Shown: in pieces, positions 51,701 to 58,887 of the stretch
Position numbering within the stretch: the first letter of the stretch is position 1
How the letters are laid out: each line of letters opens with the position of its first letter
Assembly (NCBI RefSeq): GCF_020539485.1
Contig: NZ_JACDXU010000001.1
Location: 310,001-374,000, forward strand
DNA length: 64,000 bases
Reading direction: 5' to 3'
Source: Fulverythrobacter ferritrahens
GTDB lineage: Bacteria > Pseudomonadota > Alphaproteobacteria > Sphingomonadales > Sphingomonadaceae
Translations under genes and position numbers: made by a program
The notes under the pieces: generated by a model
What the model was told of the DNA's origin: nothing
What the model saw: only the letters and a program-made list of their open reading frames with translations
Database searches by the model: none

Positions 51701-51719
51701 GCTTTTTCACGTGGCGTAA
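48714..51719 (+). CDS. GAF-PAS-GGDEF-EAL cyclic-di-GMP signalling protein inside the tail cluster
   Basis: 1001 residues. Order: GAF (about 25-165; LAASICETPMVVLSLLDEDR), three PAS regions (about 190-290, 305-420, 430-555), GGDEF (about 565-725) with intact LARLGGDEFGIL but no RxxD inhibitory site at the usual distance, and EAL (about 740-990) with GLEALLRW, DDFGTGFASLAHLRN, VIKIDRSF and EGIET. Both catalytic motifs look intact, so it may make and degrade cyclic-di-GMP. No membrane segment is evident, so it is probably cytosolic. It lies between spike V and the H-side gene, on the opposite strand to the tail genes, a typical inserted cargo position. A second start at 48762 is possible. Confidence 0.92.
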   Translation: MKNSWLFSDENGHSNGMAILRPPKIENSLRDQAFDELVRLAASICETPMVVLSLLDEDRYWFKARIGVDAGEAPRSWSVCESVLSAGRFYQSSSPGAPTVGHNWSLIDLPAVEFYAGTPLFSADGIAFGAICVMSSSARPSGLSEKQIRGLESLANLATAVMDRRGTELLGDPIANDHAKRGAASDNLIGNLPGTVFRSSLQFPRQISFLSDTVTRLTGYERSEFLTGTASWSGCIEPEDLAVLENAVLEASRKEGAYEVVYRFRKKGGELTWLRESGLVTRDAGTSTLEGYIIDYSKYKNAEAALLTSEARMATVLRNATVGILHRDISGNIILMNEKYAELTGRTAEELDGLHFEEFTHPDDLKATLDSVAECLRTGQPSTVKKRYVHKDGSCRWCEVTISMVKDGDESAATLVAIAKDIDAEIAAEHAIREREERLSLAVDAAQMGIWDIDLHSGKQVWSAKLVDLLGLNKSTEPNLRKFLGRLAEGEMHRLRHRRLQIRRRYGDRDTLRLGFRFKEVFQIIRADTAKARWLSCAGRLVQGDTPQGRLILSFRDITNEIETHEKVRWIANHDNLTGLANRRSFSRVLETRLSDGGRVSGPFALIQIDLDNFKDVNDTNGHEAGDAVLCSVADRIRPLLDPGGLLARLGGDEFGILINSDSEGVAAEHLCRKIVATLGDPVALSDGRVVDVRASMGISLFPEQGRDINTLLRHADLALYAAKRSGKGSFRTFSARMADEMNERSFMIGNARAAIRNESIIPYYQPKHCLRTGRRVGLEALLRWRDEVGVMRSPDCLAAAFDDHEMATKITDIMLGKIADDIQQWTLSGIDYGHVAINATSADLRSGALFERISGALGSRNIPIDAVQVEVTENVLMESRTGKIMKELEKLQGQGITICLDDFGTGFASLAHLRNFPVDVIKIDRSFVSEIRSFNGRYAIVDAIVHMCRALNILTVAEGIETPDQEDYLRSVGCNLGQGFLFGRAQSADEVAKAKLFHVA

Positions 51720-51749
51720 CTAGCTTCGCCAGATCAGATATTTGGCGGC

Positions 51750-51950
51750 CTAACCAATAATCCCCCGCTCGATTTTATATTCCACCCCGCGTGCCTGGGC
51801 GTCGATCAGCTCGCGCGTGGCCTTGCGGTCGTAAGTGCCATCCGCGTCCAGGGCGGCATTGATCAGGCGGCGGTGGCGCACCTTTTCATGTGTGAAGGTC
51901 ACCGGCACTGTGCGGGTTTCCGGGTCGAATTTGCCGATAGAAATCTTCAT
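51750..51950 (-). CDS. Small tail-fibre-associated protein
   Basis: 66 residues from the ATG at 51950 with AAAGGA upstream: MKISIGKFDPETRTVPVTFT, HEKVRHRRLINAALDADGTY, ending YKIERGIIG. It is typical of a short protein following the fibre gene in alphaproteobacterial P2-like elements. The role is unknown; a fibre chaperone is possible. It is the last gene of the J-I-H operon. Confidence 0.7.
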   Translation of the reverse strand: MKISIGKFDPETRTVPVTFTHEKVRHRRLINAALDADGTYDRKATRELIDAQARGVEYKIERGIIG

Positions 51951-51964
51951 GGGATCGTCCTTTC

Positions 51965-53659
51965 TCAAACGCCTCTGGCGGACCATTCCACCTGCTGGCT
52001 GATCCCCTCCACATTGCGCAGGGTGAAGCCGCTGTTGTTCTTGGTGGTCCAGCCCACATTGTCCTGCGTGCCGCCGCTGGCGCGGATCGAAACGCCCAGA
52101 CTGAGGTTCACCCAGCTGGAAAAGCCGCCATTGGGAAAACTGACATTGGTGGTGCCGCCTGCCGGAACATAGGCACTGCCCCACATTTCCTTGAAGCCGT
52201 CCGCATACACGCGATAGCCGGTGGCGGCATAGCTCCTGCTGGCGATGCGATCGAAATCGCCGGCGTGGTAACCGTCCAGCGTATCGGCATCCAGCCCGGA
52301 TCCCGCGCCGTCCACTGTCACCAGCTTTGCCAGCAGCGCCGCCGCCGTCACCAGCTGATCGACATATTGCTTGGTGGCCGCATGGAGATTGGACGTGGGC
52401 GCGCCGGACAGGGTCAGCCGCCCTGTCATGGTGTCGCCCGCGCGGTTCACGGGAGTGAAGCCCAGCGCGGCCCCGGCCACGGCATTATCGACATAGCCCT
52501 TGTTCGCCGCATGCATCGTGGCGCTGGGCGCGGCGTTGAGCGTCAGGAAGCCGCCCATGGTGTCGCCCGCACGATTGACAGGCGTGTAACCGATCCGGCC
52601 AAGGATAAGGGCGGCGGTCACGAAGCTGTCCAGGAATTGGGCCGGGGTCTGCCCGCGCCATAGATCGGCATCCAGTCCGGACCCTGCGCCATCCACGGTC
52701 ATGAGCCGGGCCAGCAGGGCAGCGGCGGCCACCTGATCATCCACATAGCCCTTGTTGGCCGCGTGCATGATGTTCAGCGGCGCGTCGGACAGGGTCAGGC
52801 GTCCGGTCATGCTGTCGCCCGCCCGGTTCACCGGAGTGAAGCCGATCCCGGCGCCCGCCACCAGATCATCGACATATTTCTTCGTGGCAGCATGCAGATT
52901 GGCCGTGGGCGCGCCGGGCAGGGCAAGCGGCCCTGCCATGCTATCACCCGCCTTGTTGACTGGCGTGAAGCCAAGCCGGGCCAACACCAGCGCGGCAGTG
53001 ATCTGGCTATCCACGAATTGCGCCGGAGTCTGGCCGCGCCACAAATCCGCATCCAGCCCAGATCCGGCCCCATCATTGCCGGGGTGCCAGATGCCGCTAT
53101 TCCCGATGCCGAAGCGGGAATTCAGCCATGCCGTGACGGCTGCCAGCAGGGCGGCGGGCGGCACGGCCCGTTCGGCATCCATGCCCGCCTGCGCCTCTGC
53201 CGGCGTCGCCAGCTCCACCACGCCAAGCCGCTCAGTGGTGGCGGGCGGATTGAGGAAGTTGGTATCGCCAAAGCTCAGCAGCGCAGCATCGATATTGGCA
53301 AAGCGCGCATCGATTGCCAGCAACATCATGGAAGCCGCCGCCTTGGCGATGATCGGTTCTTCCTGGCCATAGATGGCGAACAGGGTTCCATCGGCCAGAT
53401 AGAGCCCGACACTGCGCATGGTATAGCTATCGGCGCTGTCATCGCGCACGATCAGGTGAATGGTGCCATCATCCACCTGATCGCCGGAAAGCGTGGCCAG
53501 GCGCTTCACTTCGCCCGGCAGGCTGGTGAGGGCAGGGGCAGGGGCCAGCGCAGCTTCGGACAGGCCGAAAGCGGCGATGGCCACTGGCGCGGTGCCTGTG
53601 TGCTGGGCATTCACCAGCGCGGCAAAGCCCATATTGGTGACAGTCAGGGTAAAGGCCAT
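51965..53659 (-). CDS. H: Tail fibre protein H
   Basis: 564 residues. The N-terminal part (about 1-155) is the baseplate-attached phage fibre domain (MAFTLTVTNMGFAALVNAQH, QDDGTIHLIVRDDSADSYT-like pattern), followed by four repeats of GFTPVNRAGDSMTGRLTL, AATKKYVD-type units (about 230-430) and a distinct C-terminal region (MWGSAYVPAGGTTNVSFPNG) that probably binds the host receptor. It determines host range. Confidence 0.9.
   Translation of the reverse strand: MAFTLTVTNMGFAALVNAQHTGTAPVAIAAFGLSEAALAPAPALTSLPGEVKRLATLSGDQVDDGTIHLIVRDDSADSYTMRSVGLYLADGTLFAIYGQEEPIIAKAAASMMLLAIDARFANIDAALLSFGDTNFLNPPATTERLGVVELATPAEAQAGMDAERAVPPAALLAAVTAWLNSRFGIGNSGIWHPGNDGAGSGLDADLWRGQTPAQFVDSQITAALVLARLGFTPVNKAGDSMAGPLALPGAPTANLHAATKKYVDDLVAGAGIGFTPVNRAGDSMTGRLTLSDAPLNIMHAANKGYVDDQVAAAALLARLMTVDGAGSGLDADLWRGQTPAQFLDSFVTAALILGRIGYTPVNRAGDTMGGFLTLNAAPSATMHAANKGYVDNAVAGAALGFTPVNRAGDTMTGRLTLSGAPTSNLHAATKQYVDQLVTAAALLAKLVTVDGAGSGLDADTLDGYHAGDFDRIASRSYAATGYRVYADGFKEMWGSAYVPAGGTTNVSFPNGGFSSWVNLSLGVSIRASGGTQDNVGWTTKNNSGFTLRNVEGISQQVEWSARGV
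52300..52960 (-). repeat. Internal repeats in the tail fibre gene
   Basis: Four to five near-identical units of roughly 110-130 bases (coding for GFTPVNRAGDSMTGRLTL plus a KYVD-type end). They could recombine and change fibre length. Confidence 0.75.
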
Positions 53660-53677
53660 CGCGGGATCCTTGGATGG

Positions 53678-54322
53678 TCAGACCGGAATGGGCGCGGTCA
53701 GCAGCTGGCCGCTATCGGGGTCGGTCAGGAATGCGCCGCTGTCCGGATCGGAAAGGACGTTGGACAGGTCGATTTCAGGGGCGGAAATTGCGGTGAAGCG
53801 CAGGCGGGCATAGGCCACGGGACGGGCGGCCATGGCGAGTGCAGGGGCAGCTTTCGCTTCCAGTCCCTGGGTAAAGGTGAAGTGCCGGGAAAGCGGCTTG
53901 GTCCGCTCGATCTCGCGAATGACGGAGGTGAGATATTCCTCGCTGGGCGGTGCGCCCGCCACGGCGGCCAGTGACAGCACGACATTGAAGGTGCCGGGTT
54001 CTGCCGGCGGATCGGTTTGCCACCATTCGCGAATGGCAATGGCCGCGCCAAAGGCGCTGATGGCCTGCTCCACTGAGGCCAGCGTTCCCTTGCGCCGGTG
54101 GATTTCGATGGAATTGGCAATCACCGCGCGGCGCACGGCGATGGGCCAGCCCGCATCCCAATTATCGACCGAGAAAGACCAGGCGAGCCAGGGCAGCAGA
54201 TGTTCCGGGCAGCGATAGGGATCCCAATAAGTGCGGATGGTCTGGTCCGGCAAAGGCGGCAGGGCCACGGCCTGTTCCAGTGCCCGCATCTGCGAGCTGG
54301 CATTGGGCGGCAGGATGCTCAT
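53678..54322 (-). CDS. I: Baseplate protein I
   Basis: 214 residues (MSILPPNASSQMRALEQAVA, then YRCPEHLLPWLAWSFSVDNW and HRRKGTLASVEQAISAFGAA), the P2 gpI tail-associated family, including the conserved CPEHLLPWLAW. It overlaps gpJ by four bases. Confidence 0.93.
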   Translation of the reverse strand: MSILPPNASSQMRALEQAVALPPLPDQTIRTYWDPYRCPEHLLPWLAWSFSVDNWDAGWPIAVRRAVIANSIEIHRRKGTLASVEQAISAFGAAIAIREWWQTDPPAEPGTFNVVLSLAAVAGAPPSEEYLTSVIREIERTKPLSRHFTFTQGLEAKAAPALAMAARPVAYARLRFTAISAPEIDLSNVLSDPDSGAFLTDPDSGQLLTAPIPV

Positions 54323-55203
54323 TCGGCAATGCCCGCATGTGAAATGGCAATGCCGGTGCAGATCGCCGCCTGCGTATCGTCCAGCACGATGTCTTCCGCC
54401 GGGGACAGGATGGAGACATTTTGCGCCCCGCCCACGAATAGCGCCGAATTGATGGCCGCGCGGGTGATGTCCCGCCCGATCTTGCGATTATCGGCCACGA
54501 ATTGTTCAATCCGCGCCTGGGCATTGGCCATGACTATGGAGGCATCCGGCCCGGCGAAGCTGGTGATACGCGCTTCGATTGCATAGGGCACGATCGTGGC
54601 GGATTGCACCGTCACCCGGTCGCCAATGGGGCGCACTGTCTTGTCGGACAGGGCAGCGGCAACCGTGGCGATCAGCTCGGGCGATGCAGTGCCCTCGGCC
54701 GCGCGGGACAGCACATAGATTTCAACTTCCGCCGGGGCGGGGCTGCGCGCCGTAACCGATGCCACCTGGCTATCCGCCGTCAGCGCATAATAGAGATATG
54801 CCCCTTCCGGTCCGGCCACTGAATAGCCTTCCGGCGCCAGCGTGATGCGGAAGCGCAGATCGGCATCCGATTCCATGACGGCGGGCAGGTTCTGTTCGGG
54901 ATCGGCGGGGGAAATCTGCAGCCTCTGCACGCCAAAGCGTGCCCCGATCTGGTCCAGATCCGCGCCCGTGGCATAGGCCAGCATCGCGCCCACGGCATCG
55001 TCATTGGCCTTTTGCCGGTCCAGCAGGCGGAACCATGCCGCCACCTGCAGCACGCGCATGGCAGGATCGCTCTCCACCGGCACGAAATCGGGGAACAACT
55101 CCTGATATTTGGCCAGCATCTCGGCCAGGATCGCCTCGTAATCCAGCGGATCGACGGCGACCGGCGCGGGCAGTTGGGAAAGATCGATGGCAGTGAAGGG
55201 CAT
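54319..55203 (-). CDS. J: Baseplate protein J
   Basis: 294 residues from the ATG at 55203 (MPFTAIDLSQLPAPVAVDPL). The P2 gpJ pattern is DYEAILAEMLAKYQELFPDF, VESDPAMRVLQVAAWFRLLD, QKANDDAVGAMLAYATGADL, with GPEGAYLYYALTADSQV further on. It is the first gene of the J-I-H operon, 56 bases from the centre of the dyad at 55248-55269. Confidence 0.94.
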   Translation of the reverse strand: MPFTAIDLSQLPAPVAVDPLDYEAILAEMLAKYQELFPDFVPVESDPAMRVLQVAAWFRLLDRQKANDDAVGAMLAYATGADLDQIGARFGVQRLQISPADPEQNLPAVMESDADLRFRITLAPEGYSVAGPEGAYLYYALTADSQVASVTARSPAPAEVEIYVLSRAAEGTASPELIATVAAALSDKTVRPIGDRVTVQSATIVPYAIEARITSFAGPDASIVMANAQARIEQFVADNRKIGRDITRAAINSALFVGGAQNVSILSPAEDIVLDDTQAAICTGIAISHAGIAE

Positions 55204-55247
55204 GGGCGCACTTCGCCACTTGCCTTGCGCGACTGCCAGCGGGCCCC

Positions 55248-55269
55248 TTTGTGATGGCGGGCACCACAA
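55248..55269. promoter_or_regulatory. Candidate Ogr-type late operator between J and the lysis operon
   Basis: TTTGT-N13-ACAA (TTGTG-N11-CACAA), the second copy of the element before V. It lies in the 134-base space between the divergent J and SGNH genes, so it could activate both directions. Extended arms CCCTTTGTG and CCACAAGGG add to the dyad. Confidence 0.6.
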
Positions 55270-55337
55270 GGGCCGCCGGTAGAGAGGAGCGTGGGGGCGG
55301 GCAAAGGTGGGAATGTAACCACTGCCAGAGGGCCCCC

Positions 55338-56588
55338 ATGTCGCAGCCATCCCCCTTCAAAGCGCTTGATGAAGATGTGATTGCGCGCAGCGGTGGGGAG
55401 ACGAAAAGCGATCTGGAACAACGCTTCGGCTCGCTTCGCCTCCGCCCGTTTTACCACGCCATCTATTCCCACGCTTTGGTGGACGAGGCGGATAATATCC
55501 TTGCCCTGATTGAGCGGGCCACCGGCAAGTGGAAGCTGTTCCTCACCGATGATGCCGGGGTGCCGCCGCTGGGAGGCGGGGTGCGCTTCATGCCCATGCC
55601 CGAAAGCTCGGGCTATCTCTTCGGCCTGATCGACAGCGCCGATCAGATGCTGGGCGGCGTGCTGCTGAACGGCAGATGGCGCATTGCGCTGGACGATAGC
55701 GCGATCATCCCTGCCGGGACGGTGCTGGCGGCCATCACCCAGAATTATCCCGTGCTGGCCAATGGCGGCATTTCCGGGCCGGACATTGCCCGCATCGGGG
55801 ATAGTCTTACCGCGCAGGCAGGCACGAGCAATCTGGCCGCGCTGACCGGGCGGACGGTGCGCAATCTGGGCGTCGGCGGGGAGACTGCCCGCACCATTGC
55901 CGGGCGCTTCGGATCGTGGCCCTGGCTGGCCACCATCTCCGGCGGGGCCATTCCGGCCAGCGGCGGCGTGGCCGTTACGCTCAAGAGCATGGATGGGGGC
56001 GATGTCGCCCCGCTGATGCAGGGCAGCGCCGGAGTAAATCCCTGCAGCATCGCCGGGGTAGTGGGCACGCTCAGCCTTGCCGGAGGAATTTACACCTTCA
56101 CTCGCTCAAACAGTGGCGCCGAAGTGCCAGTGCCTTTCCCGGCCCCGGTAGTGACCGATGCCTATGCCAATCGCCGGGGCGACATCCTGATTATCAAGAT
56201 CGGCCAGAACGGCGGCTATGCCGACACCGAGCAGCTGCTGGCGATGATCGATTCCATCGTCAACAGCCAGACCCGGCCGGTGCGCCGCTTCCTCGTGATC
56301 GGCTTCACCACGGCCACTCTGGCGGGCCGCGCGGCGGTGCATGGCGCGATGCTGAACCGCTATGGCCGATGCTTCGTCAACTCGCTGGCCTATCTCTCCA
56401 GCTATGCCGCCCTGGCGCAGGCCGGGATCGCGCCCACTGAGGCTGACGATGCCGCGATTGCCAATGGCAGCCTGCCGCCCAGCTTCTTCGTCAATTACCC
56501 CTCCGACCCGACTCACATGAACGCCGCCGGTTACGGGCAGGAGGATTTCTTCATCAACCAGCGCCTGCGCGAACTTGGATGGATCTGA
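55338..56588 (+). CDS. SGNH/GDSL-type hydrolase in the tail cluster
   Basis: 416 residues from the ATG at 55338 (MSQPSPFKALDEDVIARSGG). An N-terminal domain of about 150 residues precedes the SGNH fold: block I IARIGDSLTAQAG, block II Gly in NLGVGGETA, block III Asn in IKIGQNGGY, block V DPTHMNAAGY, giving Ser-Gly-Asn-His with the catalytic Asp. Phage-borne SGNH proteins often deacetylate or cut surface polysaccharide. It is divergent from J and first in the operon that ends in lysis genes. Confidence 0.82.
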   Translation: MSQPSPFKALDEDVIARSGGETKSDLEQRFGSLRLRPFYHAIYSHALVDEADNILALIERATGKWKLFLTDDAGVPPLGGGVRFMPMPESSGYLFGLIDSADQMLGGVLLNGRWRIALDDSAIIPAGTVLAAITQNYPVLANGGISGPDIARIGDSLTAQAGTSNLAALTGRTVRNLGVGGETARTIAGRFGSWPWLATISGGAIPASGGVAVTLKSMDGGDVAPLMQGSAGVNPCSIAGVVGTLSLAGGIYTFTRSNSGAEVPVPFPAPVVTDAYANRRGDILIIKIGQNGGYADTEQLLAMIDSIVNSQTRPVRRFLVIGFTTATLAGRAAVHGAMLNRYGRCFVNSLAYLSSYAALAQAGIAPTEADDAAIANGSLPPSFFVNYPSDPTHMNAAGYGQEDFFINQRLRELGWI

Positions 56589-56591
56589 ACT

Positions 56592-57494
56592 ATGGGCTCT
56601 GCACTTATGCTCGCCGGCGCGGCCAGCGCCTCTCCTCTCGGCAAATATCAGCCTTACGAGGGAGTGTGGGATAGCACCGTGGCCCTCTGGGATGCGGGCT
56701 TTGCCCCGCTTGAGGAAATTCCCGCGCATAATGCCGTCCTGCCCAATCTGATGCGGGAGCGGATGGCGGAGATTACCGGCCTCTCCCTGGCCGATTGCGA
56801 CTTCACGATCGACAACACGCTTTCCGCAGGCTTCGCCGCTGCCGAAGTGACCGAAAAGGGCGGCCTGCATGTCGCCTCCACTCAGGCGGGCGAACAGAAC
56901 GCCATCTGCAATTTCGGTGCGCTTTACAGCCAGCCCTTTGCCGAATGGCTGATGGGCCAGACCGATGCCGGCGCCGATTACGGCGTGCTGTTCACGCTCT
57001 GGCACCGGCCGACGCGGGCGCTGGTGACGGCAGGCAATACCGCGCCGCAATCGCTTGCCCATCTCTGCAATACCACCACGCCCAGCATCAACCGGCTTTA
57101 CGTGATGCAGAATGGCAGCGGCCTGCTGCCGGGCTCCGCCCTGATTGCCGGGCAAACCCACAATGCACTTGATATGCCGGGCGTATCGGCGGTGGGCAGC
57201 CAGGGCTGGTCTGGAGCCAAGCCGGCGAATTTCTCGCTCCGCAGCGGAAGGGTGTTCTTCAACGGCGGCGCGCAGGGCGGATGGGCCACATCGAACTACA
57301 ACAAAGCGGGCAGCGGGATCTTCTACCGCGCCCAGCTGGACCTTGTGGACCTGTCAGAGATCGCGGGGGCCACTCTGGCTGACAAGGCAAGTGCCATGCT
57401 CGCCGCCATCAACACGCTGGCTGCGCGCGACTTTGCCGAAGGCGGGCGCTTCCACGGGGACGAGTTCACCCCGGCCGCCACTCTCAAGCCCTGA
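56592..57494 (+). CDS. Protein of unknown function in the lysis/tail operon
   Basis: 300 residues (MGSALMLAGAASASPLGKYQ, PYEGVWDSTVALWDAGFAPL), starting three bases after the SGNH gene. The middle has GADYGVLFTLWHRPTRALVT and the end GRVFFNGGAQGGWATSNY. No domain is recognised. The co-translation with the SGNH hydrolase suggests a partner in host-surface interaction. Confidence 0.65.
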   Translation: MGSALMLAGAASASPLGKYQPYEGVWDSTVALWDAGFAPLEEIPAHNAVLPNLMRERMAEITGLSLADCDFTIDNTLSAGFAAAEVTEKGGLHVASTQAGEQNAICNFGALYSQPFAEWLMGQTDAGADYGVLFTLWHRPTRALVTAGNTAPQSLAHLCNTTTPSINRLYVMQNGSGLLPGSALIAGQTHNALDMPGVSAVGSQGWSGAKPANFSLRSGRVFFNGGAQGGWATSNYNKAGSGIFYRAQLDLVDLSEIAGATLADKASAMLAAINTLAARDFAEGGRFHGDEFTPAATLKP

Positions 57495-57508
57495 TCGGAG
57501 CGGCCGAC

Positions 57509-57706
57509 ATGCGCGATTTCTTCAGCAATCTGTCCAGCGGCACCAAGCACACGATCGATGCCGTGTCGATCGGCACGGTGGTGGCTTCCATCGTCCAGTG
57601 GCTCCCCTCCATCGCGGCGCTGCTCTCGGTCGTATGGACGGCCATCCGCATTTACGAAACGCCCACTATCCAGCGCTTTGTGCGCCGGGGGGAGGGGCAG
57701 CCATGA
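57509..57706 (+). CDS. Holin-like small membrane protein
   Basis: 65 residues with a hydrophobic central part (SIGTVVASIVQWLPSIAALL, SVVWTAIRIYETP) and a basic end. It precedes and overlaps the endolysin gene by ATGA, the classical holin position. Family not resolved. Confidence 0.7.
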   Translation: MRDFFSNLSSGTKHTIDAVSIGTVVASIVQWLPSIAALLSVVWTAIRIYETPTIQRFVRRGEGQP

Positions 57707-58293
57707 GCCGGGGCAAGCTCTCCCTCGCCATGCTGGTGGGCAGCGGGGTGGCGCTCGCCCTGGGCGCCTTCATACCGATGGAGGAAAGCGGCCGCAGGGT
57801 GGAAGCCAGCATGGGGCAGGCCGGGCAATTGCAGATCCGGCACATTTCCGGGCGGCAATATCTCACGGCCTATCTGGATATGGTGGGCGTCCCTACGGCC
57901 TGCGATGGCATCACCACCTATCAGGGGCGGCCCATTCTGCCGGGCATGAAGTTCACCGAAAGCCAATGCGCGGCCATGCTGGAAGAGGAACTGGTGAAAC
58001 ATGCCGCCGCCGTGATGGCCTGCACACCCGGCCTCGCCCTGTCCGGCGATCCGGTGATCGAGCGCCGCCGCGAAGGCCCCCGCTTCGCCGCTGTCTCGCT
58101 CGCCTATAATATCGGCCCCGGCCGCTATTGCGCCTCCACCGCGCGGGCCCGGTTCAACGCTTTCGACTATCCCACCGGGTGCAGCGCTATCACCTGGTGG
58201 AACCGTGCCGGTGGTGCCGTTTCGCGCGGCCTGGTCGCCCGGCGGGCGCGGGAGGCCAAGGTGTGCCGGGAAGGGCTGGGGGCGCTCCATTGA
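57703..58293 (+). CDS. GH24-type endolysin with N-terminal anchor
   Basis: 196 residues from the ATG at 57703. The N-terminal hydrophobic helix (LAMLVGSGVALALGAFIPM) suggests a signal-anchor-release endolysin. The lysozyme core is AYLDMVGVPTACDGITTYQG and AAVSLAYNIGPGRYCASTAR. The usual E-x8-D-x5-T triad has D and T, but the Glu position reads Gly (ISGRQYLTAYLD), so activity is uncertain or uses another acid. It sits between holin and spanin genes. Confidence 0.8.
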   Translation: MSRGKLSLAMLVGSGVALALGAFIPMEESGRRVEASMGQAGQLQIRHISGRQYLTAYLDMVGVPTACDGITTYQGRPILPGMKFTESQCAAMLEEELVKHAAAVMACTPGLALSGDPVIERRREGPRFAAVSLAYNIGPGRYCASTARARFNAFDYPTGCSAITWWNRAGGAVSRGLVARRAREAKVCREGLGALH

Positions 58294-58658
58294 CCGGCCC
58301 GTGGCGCAAACTGGCTCCGTGGCTGATCGGGGTAGCATTGCTTGGCCTTGGCATGTGGTGGCTACTCGCCACGGCGACTGGCGGGAAATCCGCCAAAGTG
58401 GATGCCCGGCTGAACCGCAATCTTGCCGGTGCGGCCATGGAAAGCGGCAGCGATGCCGTGGCCGCCATCGGCGGGCAGATCGCCAGCGAGGCTGCTGCCG
58501 ATAGTCTCTCATCGGAGAACGCACATGAAATCCGTTCCGCACCGGGCGCAGATGCGCCTGTGGACCCTGCCGCCCATGCTGCTGGCCTGCACAGCCTGTG
58601 TAAGCGCGCCGCCTATCGTGGCCGCCCCGAGTGCCTGCAGCCGCCTGCTGCCCGATGA
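58290..58658 (+). CDS. Rz-like inner-membrane spanin
   Basis: About 122 residues from a TTG that overlaps the endolysin stop. One N-terminal membrane helix (LIGVALLGLGMWWLLATATG) is followed by a periplasmic domain with ARLNRNLAGAAMESGSDAVA. This is the place and form of Rz. A lipoprotein gene is nested in its 3' part in another frame. Confidence 0.65.
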   Translation: MTGPWRKLAPWLIGVALLGLGMWWLLATATGGKSAKVDARLNRNLAGAAMESGSDAVAAIGGQIASEAAADSLSSENAHEIRSAPGADAPVDPAAHAAGLHSLCKRAAYRGRPECLQPPAAR

Positions 58659-58860
58659 ATGGCAGGAGGGAGTGCCAGGCGCGGAACTGCCGGCAGGCCA
58701 ATCGCTGGCGGACTGGATGATCTTTGGCGATGCCCAGACCGGCCAGCTCGACAAGTCGAACGATCGCTATCGCGCGGCAGTGGGCATCGTGGCGCGGTGC
58801 GAGGAACGGGACCGGCAAGCCGTCAAGGCCAGTCGCTCCCGGCTGTTCGGTGTCTTTTAA
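58525..58860 (+). CDS. Rz1-like outer-membrane lipoprotein spanin
   Basis: 111 residues from the ATG at 58525 with CGGAGA upstream. The lipobox is LLACTAC, followed by a proline-containing stretch (VSAPPIVAAPSA). It begins inside the Rz-like gene in a different frame and runs 200 bases beyond it, the overlapped Rz/Rz1 layout. It probably links the two membranes for the last lysis step. Confidence 0.7.
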   Translation: MKSVPHRAQMRLWTLPPMLLACTACVSAPPIVAAPSACSRLLPDEWQEGVPGAELPAGQSLADWMIFGDAQTGQLDKSNDRYRAAVGIVARCEERDRQAVKASRSRLFGVF

Positions 58861-58887
58861 GGGCGCGGACATAGGTCCGGCAGGGAG

